Below are positions 1 through 14,470 of a stretch of DNA of 64,000 nt, piece after piece. A program made the position numbers and the translations under genes. Positions within the stretch are counted from its first letter, which is position 1. Each line of letters starts with the position of its first letter. The notes beneath the pieces were generated by a model. That model saw only the letters and a program-made list of their open reading frames with translations. It did no database searches and was not told where the DNA came from. Location: positions 23,250,001 to 23,314,000 of the forward strand of contig NC_079883.1 in NCBI RefSeq assembly GCF_029227915.1. The letters are read 5' to 3'. Source of the stretch: Hydractinia symbiolongicarpus. Its lineage: Eukaryota; Cnidaria; Hydrozoa; Anthoathecata; Hydractiniidae.

Positions 1-3000
1 TTACTCTTATGACATACTCAGAAGTACTGAAAAGTCTATCACTACGCCCCCTTTAACTTCAACAACTACAAATCCATCCACATCTGGAATAGACCCCTCT
101 ATTTTAAGGGCTGAAATGATGAAATTACTTCCTGATTTACTAAAAGAAATGCAAAGCCAACAAGCAGGTATCCTAACAGAATACGATTTTTCGGTTTGTA
201 TTTATAAAGTAAATTTATTATCTTGAATTTTGTTTTATGCTTTTTTTTTATTCTCAGTGGTAAACAGTCATGCAGAAAAAACTAACACACACCAAAAGAC
301 CATACAAGCGATACCTGCAACACAACCTGCAACACAACCTGCAAATACTAAACAAAAAGGAACTATTGGAAATGAAGATAATGCAGACACCTTTAACACT
401 TCACAGAAAACAAATAACCAAATTTTCTCATTGGTTGAGAAGTATAAGGAAATAACAACAACCTTTGTCAAAGGTTCTCAGCTATTGCCAAAGCCGGTTG
501 TGTCTTCTTGTACCATTCCGACAGATAAAAACTTAGTGGCACCATCACATTTTATGATAACACCTAAAGAATCTGTGGTAGGTACACCAAAAACTGAAGT
601 ACTGGCAGAGGTGTGATTACATTAAAAATGCCTTTTTTTTAAAACATTGATTAAGGTCTCAGAAGTTTTTTTATCCTCTGTTGCAGTTTTAGTTCCAGAA
701 GTTAGAGTTATTAAATAAATTAACTTTTCATCTCTAAAAAAGGTGTTAAAAAAATTGGTAAAGGGGAACTCCAGTGAAAAAACATAATGTATAAAAATCG
801 TTATTTTAATAATAAATTTTAATAATATTTCGAATTTTCCAGGTCTTGGAGTGAATTGTTCCATAATGCGGACATTGTGAAAAGTGCAGCTACCGCATAT
901 TTGATGTTGGTTATTCAGCCTGCACCCCTGCCTAAGTAAATTTTTTTGTGGCCTGCCAAAATGCAGAGCACTAGTCAAGTGATGCTATTTGCCAATTTTG
1001 AGATAGAACTAAAAAAAGTACACACATTCTCAATTTTATATCCAAGTGGATGTATAGCTACTAGCCAAAATTAAAAAGCGATGTCATTGTTTACATTAGG
1101 GTTCACTGTGGTACACTTTTAATATAGCGCTCGTGCCCCATTTATATCCATCTACTGACCATGAACCAGTTTGTGCATCAGTCGGAGGGTAGGAATAGTC
1201 AACCGTTGGAATGGAATCCCAAAGGACGTTAAAGTTCCTGTTACTTTACTTTATAAAAATTTCAATGTGAAAAACAAATAAAGTTTAAATGTTTTTGGGT
1301 TTTTATGCTTATCTCAGTTATATGAAAGAGAAAACTTGCTCTCGTTGGAGTTCCCCTTTAATTACAATGTTTGGGTATCAAAAGTTGATAGAAAAACTTA
1401 AGTAATATTGTTTGCAACCAAACCATTGATAACCAGAACTATCTTAAGGTTTTTTAATTTATTTACTTTATTTTAATTAGTCTTTTAACAACACTTTTTC
1501 CCTCTTTTGGGCTATGTTTACATGAGGTTTATTATCACATCTGTGTTGTGGTTATAGGTAGGGTCAAATAGGTAGTGCCAAGTATCCATTTATCATTTGT
1601 CTTTTACTGAATTCAAAACATTGGAAAGATTCATCCTTTGCTTTCTCGTATAATGATGAACTCCTTGACTTTGTAAATAATAAATAACGTAACTTTACAA
1701 GTGTAGTGTATAAGAATATAACAAAGAAGTCAGTGATATATATATATATATATATAGTATATATGAGAGTAATCCAACGAAACTTAATTAAAGTTTAGGT
1801 GGCTCAGTAATGAAAAAGTTTGGGGTTATTACAAACTCACTTTGGTGTATGTTTAATAATAATTTTGTTTTAGAACCTTCAAGAAACTTCAAAAGACGCT
1901 TCCAATGCTCCATCTTGTTCAGTGTCCAACACACATGCTTCCAACACAGTTACTCTTGGAGCATCTAAGGGTACTAATTCTGTACAAAAAACAAAAGTTA
2001 ACCATATCAGACCCTACGTTGTAAAAGCACCTCTGCAGCAAGAATACACGCACCCTGATTTCAAAAGTAATAGCAATAAATTTGTTGCAAATCAAAAAAA
2101 TCCTAGGCCTGTGATGCATCCTCTTGTGAGACTATGTGAAGCTTTAAATGCAAAAAATGTTCGAAGTACAATACCATTGTATATAGTTACAAATCAAATT
2201 CCAAAAGCTGCGTTTGACAACAACAAAGTATCTTCTCCTTATATTAACCAGAATAAAAAAGCTAGTATTGACAACATCAAAAATTCTTCTCCTAGTATTA
2301 ACCATCTTGCGAAAGCTAGTATTGACAACATCAAAGATTCTTCTCCTAGTATTACCCATAATGCAAAAGCTAGTATTGACAACATCAAAGATTCTTCTCC
2401 TGGTATTACCCATAATGCAAAAGCTAGTATTGACAACAACAAAGTATCTTCTAATACTAACCAGAACGCAAACAACACTGTTACACCACCCACTACTAAA
2501 AAATCGGATAAAAATGGCCAAACCAATCAGCAAGTGAATGATAATGCAAGAACACAAAAGCCATCTGTAAGCTTAAAGATTGACAAAAACAGTAATCTCC
2601 CTACCTCTATGATCAAGTTAGGAAACTTTGTGAACATTCCGAATTCAAAAAAAATTAACTCAAAGTCACAACACAGTAGCGTGGAGACAAGAAATGAAAG
2701 TAAACAAAAACCGGTCACTGCCATTGGTAAATTAGAAATCATAGATATCACTGATTTTGCGGTCATGGTAAGTTAGAAAGCCTTTACATGGCCCCACAAT
2801 AGGATTTACTAAAAAAGAGATTTCTGACCACAATGAAATTTTGTTGTGTTTACATGGATTTTTTTAGGCTTTGTTATGTTCTACGTATCTTTGGTCATCA
2901 CTCTTTGAATCTCTTAAATTTCTGTTACCTAACAAAATTTAATCAATAAATTTTATGTATGATGAAAAGACTCTTTTTAAATATTACAGAAATAAAATTA

Positions 3001-6000
3001 AAAAAAAAATTTTCTCCAAAAATTTGGCATGGTTAGCAGTTTTGTCCTGAAGTTGTCTTAGGATCTCAAACAATTTTGTCCAGGAAAAATAAAAGATTTT
3101 ATGTAGTCACCATGTAGATAAAATTCTATAAAAAATGGCACAAAAAGTTAACCTGTTTCTGCTGATTTTTTCTAAGCTTACATGTCAAAATATATACACA
3201 ATAATCTTTTCTTGACTTAAAGTTATTCTAGGCAAGGGGGAAAATACAGATAAATACTCCTAAGATTTTTTTCTGCCTTAGCAGTATTACTTCTGCATTT
3301 GCGATTAGTAGTTGCATCTAACTTTACATGCAGAATACAAGTGTGAAATGTCCGTTTAATATTTAGAGAGACAACATCTCGTATTGCAGAGTAACATGGA
3401 ACATACACACCTGGGAAAAAGAAAGTGACGTCTTAAATGGAAAATATAAAGATTTGCTGTTGTCTCGTAAAATTGAATATCAGAAGAAATTTTCTCTTAA
3501 TAACCATACACCTGCATCTGTTACAAAAGACAACAATTTTCAGACAGTTAGAACCACAAAGGAGAAGCTCTCAATGCAAAAACCTTTTGTAGAAGAAGTC
3601 CTACAAGATCCCACAAAGTTGAGCATTTCGTCTATTGTTAAAGATTACATGTTGGTCGAACCATTTCCAAAACATTTGCAAATACCTAGACATTGTAAAA
3701 CACTTGGTGTACCACATTCCACTAAAGTAAAAAGAGGAAACTTAAGCAGTAGTAAACAAAATGCTGACGCAGTTATTCAATTAAATCGAAAGGATGTTGA
3801 TAAATGTAAAGCTGCAAGCCAGTCTGATAAAACAGAAGTTGAACCAAATACAGACCCAGTCACCAAAATGGTTTTTAATGTTGAAAGTGCTGCAAAAAAT
3901 GTAATTCAAGCCAACAGAGACTTTTTTGAAATAGATTCTAGTGTTGGTTATAAATGTACAGAAAATTCAAATTTAAACTCTTTAAAGGAGATAGTTTCAA
4001 GTGATGGCTATAAATGTGCAAAAGCAGTTATAACTGAAGCCACTGAAAAAAATGTTGAGCATGATACGGACTCAGTAACAGAAATGGAATGCTGTATCAA
4101 TTCAGAGAAAGTTGTATCTCCAATTGTTGAAAATGATGTTCACCAAAGTGTAGACCCGGTTACCAAGATAAGTTGCAGTCATGTCAATGCAGAGGAAGTT
4201 GTACCTCAAGCTGATATTGATCAAAAAGAAGACTCTACTATTGAGACAAATTCTAGTGTTTCTAATAAATGTGAAGACGAGGTCGTAGCTTCAGTTACTA
4301 AGAAAGATGTGAAAGAAAATTTGAACTCAGTTGTTGAGATTGATTATGGTGATGTCGATAAATGCAAACACAAAATTATAAATCAATCAAATGTTTTTAA
4401 AACAGATGAAAAATTAGATTCGAGTAAGCTGCACCATTTTCCAGAATATGTACATGTGAAACCAATTCTATGTGGTGACAACAAGGAAGAAAAAAGAAAA
4501 GTTGGATACAAGGAATTCGATTTTTTTGGAATGTTATCAAAGGAGAAGGTATATAATTCTTTAGTTTGTGTTTCAAATTCTATGGGGGTCCACAAGACAA
4601 GGTTGTAAGGTGGTGATAACAACACATTTTTTATATGAACCAGCTTAGATTGGGTAAAAATCTTAGCTGGTAAGCTGCGCTGAAAATTTGGAAATATGCA
4701 ATCAAGGCCTTAACCTCGATCAACTTACAAGCAACCTAAAAAACAGTTCTTTAAAAGAATAAAAAGTCAAAGAACTGCTTTGTAAATAAATAACATCAGA
4801 GCTGAAATATAACAAGTGTGAGCTGAAATCACCTAAGTTTAAACCTTATGCTTCACAACTTCTTAGCAACTATGAGACTGAAAGTAAAACTTTTGTTCTT
4901 AGTAACTGAGGATGTGCAGTCAATCCTATTTTAATGGGAATGGAAGAAATACACCCTCCCCCCTATTTTTACCGTAACTAATTATGTACTTATGTGCCAA
5001 GAAGAAAATTAATTAAAAGTTTTTCTTAAATATTCTTCGTTTTTTTATTTTTTTTGAAATTGCAGGTACATGTATCTGTGTACTCAATCCATAGGGTTGT
5101 TTGTGTATATCATTGTAATTCTTCATATTTGTTTTATAGGAAGTGACAAAACATACAGTACCTGGTAAGTGTGACAATGGATAAGATGTTAGTTGTATGA
5201 TTTATTTTAACGAGAAACTAAATTGCTAGAATTTATATGGAGAGAACTGTCTGCAACTCAGTGTTTTTGTTGGTACTTTTATGGTCAATTTTCAAATGTT
5301 CCTTGGGAAATTATTTGAGTTTTATTAGATTTTCAACAATCGTAATTGAATTACAATTGTATTTGCTAGTGTTTAATTTTAATTCAGAGCGGCCACGCTA
5401 CCTGAAATTTCCTAAATAACCTTAAAGTTGGTCTCAAAATATTGATTCCTCCTAAAATCTCCTAAAATTGTTTATGGTAACTTTAGGTTTTATATGAAAA
5501 ACAATTGAGCATATGTTTATCTTGCAATAGGACTGATGAATTATATTACCATAATTACTGCAATTCGAAAAGAACAAGAAAAGGAGAGGCTTGTTTATTA
5601 GTAACTTCATTCCCTCCTAAAGTTTAAGCAAAATGTCTTAAAATGTATTTTCTCCTAAAATTTAACCTAAATCACTTCCCACCTTTTTCTAAAATTGCGA
5701 AGTTTTAAATCTGTGGCCACCCTGTAAATAGATTGACCCTCGCAACAATTTTTGGTGAACAAATTATTGAACTTTTCCCCTGATTTTATTGCATTTTTGT
5801 CAGTCAAAATGTTATTTCACCGAGTAAACATGTTAATGTGAAACACATTGTATTTTTAGGTCAGAAGAAGGACAAGTGTCGTTACTGCCGTCAACGATTC
5901 ACGTCGTCGGAACTTTTAAAACACGACCGCGTGTATGTGAAGCTTATCTGTCCCCAATGCAAAATGCGAATATGCAACAGAAAAAAGCTGACCAAGCATA

Positions 6001-9000
6001 TTTTGCAACACGCTAAACACAAGAAGCAATGTCCTCTTTGTTGCAAATCTTTTGAAGACATCCAAAGTTATCAATCACATAAAAGTACCGTTCATACTGC
6101 GATTGAAGATTCGAGTTTGGCAAAGAAGAAGTTATGGAAGTGTGCTCAGTGTAACAAGGCCTTTCGAAAGGAGCTGCATTTGAGAAAACATCAAATTCGA
6201 AGATGTCTAAATAACATAAACGATTCAAAGCCAGAAAAATGTTTTGTTTGCAAGAAACTGTTTTCATCAAAACAAAACGTTGAGAAACACATACCTCTTC
6301 ACCAGGTCTCTTACATGGAATGCCAAGAATGCAAAGAATGTTTTGACGTGGAGGAGGATTCTGCTTCGCACTTTTGCTTGGGTGTGCCAAAAGTAACACT
6401 GATTTCTAAATACGATAGCACGATAAGAAATTTGAAAAAGAAAAAAATAAGAAGAAAAAGATGGAACGCGCTTAAACAAAGCAAGCAATCGAAACGAAGT
6501 TGTGTGCAGTGTATACGAGGCTTTAAAGATCGCGAGAGTTTTTACGAACATATCAATTTAAAGGACTGTCCTGACTTGAAAGACAGTGGGCAATGCATGC
6601 TGTGTAAACAATTTTTTCAATCGTTAGAAAACCTCAAAACTCATGTCATGACTTGCTTTAAGGACAGCCTGACGTCATTGCTCCGACCACAACCACGGAG
6701 TGCAAGCCAAAGTCATGCTGATAAGAAGCGGGTGGTCGTCCATTGTTCATATTGTAAGACTCTGTTTCCATCGAACCATGCGTTTCGCAATCACAACAAA
6801 ATTTTCCATCCAAGAACTGTTAAATATAGTTGTCTAAAATGCGGTTTCAAAAGCTTGAGTAAGTCCTTGCTGAAAAAGCATTTGAGATTGAAACAATGTC
6901 CAAAGGTTTCGTTTTACCAATGCTTTGTATGCGATCAAAATAGAGTCCACTATGCAGCGTTCGGTAGTTTATCAGCGTTAGTTGGCCACATGGAGATGCA
7001 TAGGTTAAAGAAGGAAGTAAAAGTGAAACGAGAATTCAACGAAGGTGTTATATTACCAGCAAAAATACAGAACGAAGATGGTGCTACACAGATGCTATCG
7101 CTACCACTAGAAGATGTACGTGCGCTAAACGGGAAGCATGCTCTCTGTGAAGTTCCTGGCTTTGGTCATTATGAGGTGAACGTGGATGGCACACCACCTA
7201 ACGCGTTTTTTAATGCTGTTAAGTTGTTGTTGTGTTTTGATTGTAATACGCCATGCCGAAATCGCAAACATTTGATGGTTCATTTCAGAAGCTATCACAA
7301 TTGGAGATTTGTCCAGCTTTCGATTTGTAAGCCGTGTGGAATCGCGTTCAAAGATTCTGACTCTTATCATAAACATAAAAAGTCATGTTCGGGTTCCGTC
7401 AAAAATGTGATAAAACGTGCGATGGAGGGTGGTTCAAAAACGATCGCATCATTGGAGATAGAATCAAAGAAATTGCTTCCCTCTAAAGATCTATCGCTTA
7501 AAGTAATTCCGAAGGCGAGTACATCGAGTGAACTCCCTGCAATGGAGGAGGAGTCAACGCCTAAATCCACATGTAAATGTTCGAAGTGTGGCAAAAAGAA
7601 GATGGAAGCCGTCGTTTGCGACGTCTGTTCACATAGCTTCCCTTGTCTGCACCAACTGAGAGTTCACAAACGCTATGCGCACCCTCCTCCCAGTATTTAC
7701 CTCTGCAGACCTTGTGAAAAATGTTTCTGCACTGCGGAGGAGTTCAACCGACACGCTCAGTTGGAAGAGTGTCGGTCGAAGAAAAAGGTGGTGAACATTA
7801 CGAAGCCATGCTATATTTGCAAAAAGCAAATCCGTCACGTAAAGAGTCACGTGGAGGGTCACGTGGATGTGATTTACGAATGCTATCGTTGCAACTCGAA
7901 GCTCTCCAGCAGAGAGCAATTAAAAAAACATCTTTCGCAATCTCACATGTTGCCATGGTTACCTGCGGATGAAAGCTGGGTGGATTGTGTGTTTCAAGCG
8001 AAATTTGCTACTATCCTGAAAAATGTTTATCTCACTCAAGAAGAGCGTCAACCTATTGGAGGTAAGTGAATGTTTGAATAAACGAGTTTCAAGTTACTTC
8101 ATTTTAAGCAACTGTAGTTTGACTTCAGCCATTTATTTAAATAACAGGGACACAAGGTGACAAATTTTTGGTGTTGACTATTGCCTGAAAATGTTAACCT
8201 GTATCGCTAGTATTGCTTTTTGTGTTTACAATACGTTATATGTTTGGAGGTAGCTTGAGAGTTTTGGTTTAGGAGCAGCTTAAGCGGTCCATCTTCAGGT
8301 CAGGGTGCAATTTGTGGCCTATACTGACATGTTCTAGGTCAACAAATATAAAAACAATTAGTGTTTGCCTTTCTAAAAATATTTGTAGGCGTGTATTTTA
8401 AGGAACAGGAAAACATAAATTCGCGAATTTCTTTTTCCATCATCAGCGGATAATATCTCTCAACTAAATATTGTAACTCCACAATGCAAATGAATTTGTA
8501 CTACTGGACAATTTTTTTAACAAAAGGTTCCCACATGTTAAAAATAGTTTTCAAATTGTACCTTCTTCTAGCTACCGGTTAAGCCCAGTAGAATCAAACG
8601 GGTTTTGTAATAGCTCACGGAGAGGATGAAAGCAATTTTCGGAGAGGTATAGATATAGTAACACGTGACAGAAAACGAATCACAATGAATATCCCAAGCG
8701 TGTCATATTCATCTATATCTATACTAGGATAAAAGTCAAATATAATTTTAGTTCTAGGACATGTTTTTTTTCTTCGCAGCATACTCTCTGATTAACGCAC
8801 ACTCCAAAAGGCGGTCGCTTGATTAATGCATAGGTTTCATTACACCGGTCTAATTCCTGTCAAAGTCCCATGAAAACTTTCTAAAAATCTAAGTGTCAAT
8901 TAACAAAAAAAAATTTATACACGAAATGGATACTTGTAAAACATTTTTCCATCTAATCAGAGGACACCTGCATTAAACGATGCAACTACTTTTTAAATTG

Positions 9001-12000
9001 TTTTCTTAGAAGAGTTGCCAGTAAGTTTTTAACTTTTGTTATCATGAAAATGATACTGAAACGTGATTTCAAGCCCATGCCCCACTCCACGGTTCACCCT
9101 TTTACTGTTAACTTCAGTTTATGGAACCACGACGAAATTGTGTGCTTACGTGTCTTCAAATGTACTGTCGACTCTTTTTTTAAGAACCTTTTTATTTATT
9201 TACTGTTATTGATAAAAAGGACAAGTGTAAATTGTCATTAAAATTGTAAGCTTTGCGGCTGAGTAAGCACTGAGGACTCAATTTTTCTTAAAATATGACA
9301 CACTTCAATTTTTTTTTTCTTAGATGCTACGTCGAAAAACTTGAAATGTGCTACCTGCAATTTGGTTTTCTTTTACAACGAAACACTCGCGTACCATCAG
9401 ACTGTATGCAAACCCGACTCTCCGTACAAAATATACGTCTGTAAAGCACCTGCCGTCAATAAACCCTCCGGTGGAGTGTTGGTGGATAAGTCTTTTATCT
9501 TATGCACTATTTGTTGCCGGTTATTTGATTGCCAAGAAACGTGTCTTCTTCACGTAGCGATATTTCACAACATCAAGGTCAAGGAGTTGCAAACGAAATA
9601 CATCAAGAAGACGAAGTTCGACCAACACCTGCAAACGTGTTCCATCTGTAACGCCCATTATACGAATGAGATTGCCTTGTGGCGGCACAGTTTTCATCAT
9701 GCCGGCGTTGCCGTAGAAACGTGTTACGTTTGCGATCAATCATTTAGCACGGCAACCGAGTTGAAAGTTCATACCTACCTCGCTCATTCCGGTTTCTACT
9801 GTGAATTGTGTTATAAGGTTTTCCACTCGTTGGATGCGTTCACAGAACATTCTCAGCTACACGTGATCGAAGCTAACGTGCCTCGTGATAACAACGGTAA
9901 GATGGTTATCGAGATTGAACAGAATAAGTTGTCGAGTTTAGAGCACCAATCACTGTTCCCCGAAGAGGAAACGGGACCAAAGAAATTTGTGATTACGTCC
10001 AAAATACCGAAAGAAATCCTTGGCGACAGCAGACTGTTTTATTGCTACGTTTGCAAACAGAACATTGAAGGGGACCTGACGTTCATCGTGCATATGAAGA
10101 CTCACGCAGAGCCACGACTTCTGCTCTGTCTGCTATGCAAAAGAAAATTCGCCAACGCTGAACAACTTTGCGAGCACATAAAAAAACACTTTGTTCATGA
10201 GAAGATGAATGTTCGAATCGATTCTGATGAAGTTTTGAGCGATGAAGAAGAACTCGACAAATGTTCTCTATGCTGTCAAGTTTTCGAAACGTCGAAAGAG
10301 TTGACTGAACACAAGAAAAACAACAAAACAGACACCAGTGTCGGTTTCTTTTTAGCGGCTGACTGGATAGGTGCATATGTCACAAAATATTGTACCTTAA
10401 AAAACAGCGGTGAGAAGAGCAAAGAAGATGAATGGGGTTCTGATTGGAAGATAGCAAAAGAATACGACCTCAAAAAAATATTGTCCGGAATCAACGTCAA
10501 AAACAACATTTCCCATCCAGAAGTAGCAACAAAAGTGCCTCAAGATCCGGCCATATGTTTGCATTGCTTGGTAAGTGTTCCCGCTAACTACGAAAAGTAC
10601 CACATCCGAAAGCACCTGCAGTCGCTAACAAAGCATGGTGTCCGTTGCTTGTTGTGTACAGAGGTAGTGAACGTGGATGCTTTACCTGATCATATGAAAA
10701 GTAACCACAGTGATAAGCTAATGTTAGATGATGTAATATGCCCACATTGTTTTGTTCTGTTGCGAAAAAAGGAAGGAATAAGTGTGCATATGGCGAAGCA
10801 CCAACAGAATTTATCAATTGGGTCTCCATTCATTTACTGTGCCTATTGTAACGATCTTCTTCGCAGAGATGCGCTCGTTTTACACATGACTTCTCAGTGG
10901 CAAAATGAGAATCAGCTGGTTAGGAAAGCTAATACACAGTTAAGGAAGAGCAGGCTTGATTTACTAGCAGAGGAACAACAACAGAGGAGGGTGTTAAACC
11001 ATATCTGCACCGCCGAGCAGATTAGTGTACAAATTGTGGAAGATAAATCCGACACTTTGAACCTGAAGAGTGACAGTAAGAAAAAGGGAAGTGAGATAAA
11101 TGAGGAACAAAAAGGAAAGGGTAAGAAAAACGACAAGGGAGCAATAAACGACGAAGAGCAAAAGAAGAAGACCAAGAAAAAGGAGAGCAAGAAGAAGGAG
11201 ATCATTACAAGTAAAAAGATACGAGGTAGTTATAAAATGGAAAACCTTGACGATAAAGAACCGAATGTTGATTTTGTTGTGTCGGAAAAATCCTATTCTA
11301 ACAATATACCACAGAAACTGGCTGCCACCAAAGCCGAAAAAGAAAAGATAGATCTTAAAAAGCCTGCTAAAAAAATCAAACAGCAGACTTGGAGTATAAA
11401 AAAGGTGATAAAGACACAACCAGTTAAAACTGCCGTCATAGGATGCGCTACTGAGGAAAAAAAGAGTGAAAAAACGTCGACAGAAATACTGGATGAGCGA
11501 GACAAACTTGTCAGCTTCATGATGGGTGGATTGGAGTCGCCTTTTTGCAAAATGTGTGACTGGCGATTTAACATGTTTGGAGAACTGAAAATTCATTTAC
11601 AGCAACATTTTAGCTACGGTTCCATAATCTTTGATGAGAAGAGTCGAGACGTGGCTTGCGTTCTTTGTAAACAACTGATCAGGAAGACTTCGATGAAAAC
11701 GCACTTGCTGTTGAAACATTCGAAAGAAGTAAAACATTTAAAACAATTGCAAACAAAACTGAAGAAGAATCCCAAGAATGAAGTAAACCCCCTTGCTACT
11801 AAGGTTACGCCTGCTGGTTTGGAACTTGCACCGTCGTCGAATGCAATGCCTTATCCCTTCACTTGCGCGGTGTGCGGAAGAGGGTACTTCACTTCCGGAC
11901 AGTACTTGGCTCATTTTAAAGTAGCACACCCGTGGCTTTTTAACAAGGAGAAGCAGAAGTTGGAAAAGGAGAAAGCAAGAAAAAGAAAACTAAATAGCTT

Positions 12001-14470
12001 GCCAAAAGAAGATGATGCACATAAGAAATGTAAAATCGTTGTTCCCAACGAACCTCTTGAAATTGAAAAAGAAAAAACAAATAAGTCGGTCCAATCTCTT
12101 TTAAAAAATACGGCAAATGCATCACCAAAACGTGAGCGTAAAATAATAAGACCGGGTCGTCCTCCAAAAGCCTTTAAGAAAGAAACAGAAGTAAGAAAGA
12201 TGAACCACAACGTTTCTCAGATGGAAGATAAACCCACGGCGAAGCCGCAGTTAGAAACCGAGATTGTCGAATTTCAACCAGGCGAAATTACCAATAATGA
12301 TACCGAAAGTTCGGCAACACAATATTCGAAAAATGATCCGGAAACAAAAGTTGAAGTTGCACCTAAAAAAAGAGGAAGACCGCCGAAGCACAAGCCTTCC
12401 AAAAATTTACCTGAAATTAAGCCAGTAATTGACGAAAATGATGGAAATTGTGAAGAAAAAAAGACTGAAATAATAATACAGAATGAAGCAGTTGGGTCAA
12501 AAAACAATGAGTTGGTTTGCGTTCAAACAGGTGAGGCAATAAAGAGCATGTCACAAAGTGATACTGATGACGAGATAGAAGAAGAAACTGAAGAAGAAGA
12601 AATTATATCGTCGTCAGAAGAAGAACAAACCACGAAACAAAACATTCCACAACTACACTCCGATGCCATGTATATTTGCTCACAGTGCAGTTTAGCTTTT
12701 CCATGCCAAACAGAACTCGCGAGTCACGTGACAATTCACGAGATCAACCCCGAGAAACACTTCAGCGTTCCTTACCCATACGTGTGTGTATATTGCGGTG
12801 TAGGGTTTTATAAGAAGTATGCACTCAGAAAACATTTGGAAGGAAAACACGCCTTGCTTTATACATTTGGACTGGAGCATCGAGACTGTTTTGTTAATCG
12901 AGCACTTGGTATAGAACAGGATTACGACACTTCCACGTCTGTCGTAATAAAACCAATCGACTTGCCGAAACGTAGCCGCAGCAAGTTCAACGAAGTTCTC
13001 AAAGGTATAAAGAAGAAACCCAGGGCAGTTAAAAGTCCGAAAAATTTAAATGAAAATGTTGTCGACGTGCGACGATCGAGTGGTCGCAAGCGAACCGTCA
13101 ATGACAATGTTTTAAATGTTCTTCAGTCTAAAAAGAAGACGCCGAAAAGGGATGGCCCTGTAACGAAATTGGCGCAAATAAAGAAGACTGGATTAAAACA
13201 CAAGCGACTAATCAAAAAAGAATCTTTGATAGAGAAGCAGCCGGTGAAAGAAGACAGCGAAAGTGAGGAGGAATTTAAACACGTGTCGTCTGAAAGCGAG
13301 GTCGACATTGCGTTGGCTAACGAAAACGAAAACGAAAGCGAAAGTAGTGACTCAGATCATAGTACAACTGTTGTGAAGCAGTTTCTGTGCAAACACTGTG
13401 ATATGCTGTTTGTCTCTGCTGCAGTACTAAAAAAGCACGTAAAATCTCACCAGAATAGCAAGGATGTTGCGGAGAAAAACTGTTTATGTTGTACAGTGTG
13501 TGAACAACAACTTGTACGTCATGAATTAAAATGGCACATGCACGTTCGTCACGGCGCCGACAAAAAAGTCACGTTATCGAAGAAGAAAACTTATTGTTCC
13601 TTATGCAACTTCGCGTGTAAGAAAAACATGGAAAAACACATAGCTAAGAGCCACCCGGAGTTGTTAAAAGTGGAATGCAGGCTGTGTGACTTGCGTTTTT
13701 TAACCCGCCCACGGTGCGAATCTCACTTTCGGGATACTCACGGAAAAACTATTGACGAAGAAACGTTGATGTGCTTTTTATGCAACAAACAATTCCAAAC
13801 GCTTTCCACCTTGCATTTTCATTACAGTATAGTGCATATGAAAAAGAGAGAAGATTTATATTGCTCGCTATGTAGTAAGTATTTTCACACCCAAACTCAC
13901 CTTGATAAACACGAAGAAGAGTTTCATAAGAATGACAGGTTTCAGTGTGGGTTGTGCCTCTTGGAGTTTGACCACGTCGAAGCATGCGAAGAGCACGTGC
14001 GTAGTCACAAAATGGCTACTGAGCATGAATGCACTGTGTGTTGTTTTTACTTCGAATCGAAGGAACAGTTTGATGCGCATAAGAAGACCCACGATACCGG
14101 GAGGTTTATCTGTCCTGTTTGCTTTGCACGCTTTGAAGTTTCAAGCGATTTCGAAGCCCACAAGTCTTCAGCTCATTCATCGCGCGAAGACGATCGAAAA
14201 CACTCCGTGCAGAGGACATATCAATGCACGTCTTGTGATAAATCATTTTTTTCTCTCTCGCATATCCAAAAACACATGGATGAAGTACATCAAAGCGGAG
14301 CACGTGCGTCGTACGGGGACGATGAAGTGTTCTCTGATGTTACGGGAACGGCAACAGAACTTCAGCTACCGTCTATAAACAAATGCGACGTTTGTGGTGA
14401 AACATTTCTGCGTTCAGAAATTTTTTTAGAACATAAAAAGAAGCATGTTGAAGGAGTGTACAGACATTGA
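1..14470 (+). CDS. Giant C2H2 zinc-finger protein with AT-hooks, 5' partial, seven exons
   Basis: I join exons 1-167, 258-610, 1874-2767, 3367-4548, 5140-5164, 5860-8061 and 9324-14470. Each junction has GT/AG ends and the phases agree, giving 3,322 residues before a TGA at 14468-14470; the left edge cuts the gene. The first four exons encode a Ser/Thr/Asn-rich, low-complexity region without fingers. The 25-base exon 5 leads into two large exons holding about forty C2H2 or C2H2-like fingers, roughly 16 in exon 6 and 28 in exon 7. Linkers are not the TGEKP type, so this is not a KRAB-style array. Two AT-hook-like motifs (GRPPK) lie near 12150 and 12370, among long Lys/Glu-rich segments. A nuclear DNA- or chromatin-binding role is inferred; I do not recognise a specific orthologue. 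Open frame and splice phases are seen directly. Confidence 0.88.
761..1358. mobile_element. Candidate 0.6-kb MITE in intron 2 of the zinc-finger gene
   Basis: AAGGGGAACTCCA at 761-773 is matched by its exact reverse complement at 1346-1358, and both ends are flanked by TA. The interior has no coding sequence. Short perfect terminal repeats with TA duplications suggest a non-autonomous Tc1/mariner-type element. Only the ends are diagnostic; other copies would be needed to confirm the family. Confidence 0.6.
1736..1757. repeat. Short TA microsatellite
   Basis: A simple run of alternating T and A lies in intron 2 of the zinc-finger gene, upstream of the exon at 1874. No other feature is associated with it. 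Confidence 0.9.
2207..2470 (+). repeat. In-frame 54-bp tandem repeat in the zinc-finger gene
   Basis: Five consecutive 18-residue units related to ASIDNIKDSSPSITHNAK lie in exon 3. The middle units are nearly identical at DNA level and the outer ones are more diverged, as expected for a coding minisatellite that expands from its centre. Because the unit is a multiple of three, copy-number change keeps the frame. No function is apparent. Confidence 0.9.
8062..9323 (+). other. Large intron of the zinc-finger gene
   Basis: This 1.26-kb intron lies between the two finger-rich exons. It starts GTAAGT and ends in a long polypyrimidine tract followed by TTAG. Two related short AT-rich segments in opposite orientation (near 8648 and 8710) are the only structure I see. 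No coding sequence is evident. Confidence 0.8.

Noticed and set aside
9010-9020. An 11-base microexon between TTAG and GTAAGT in the zinc-finger intron
   Set aside because: Including it shifts the frame and leads quickly to a stop in the last exon, while joining 8061 directly to 9324 keeps the frame.
10912-11596. Minus-strand frames rich in Leu/Phe within the zinc-finger gene
   Set aside because: They mirror Lys/Glu-rich coding sequence on the + strand and have no independent support.
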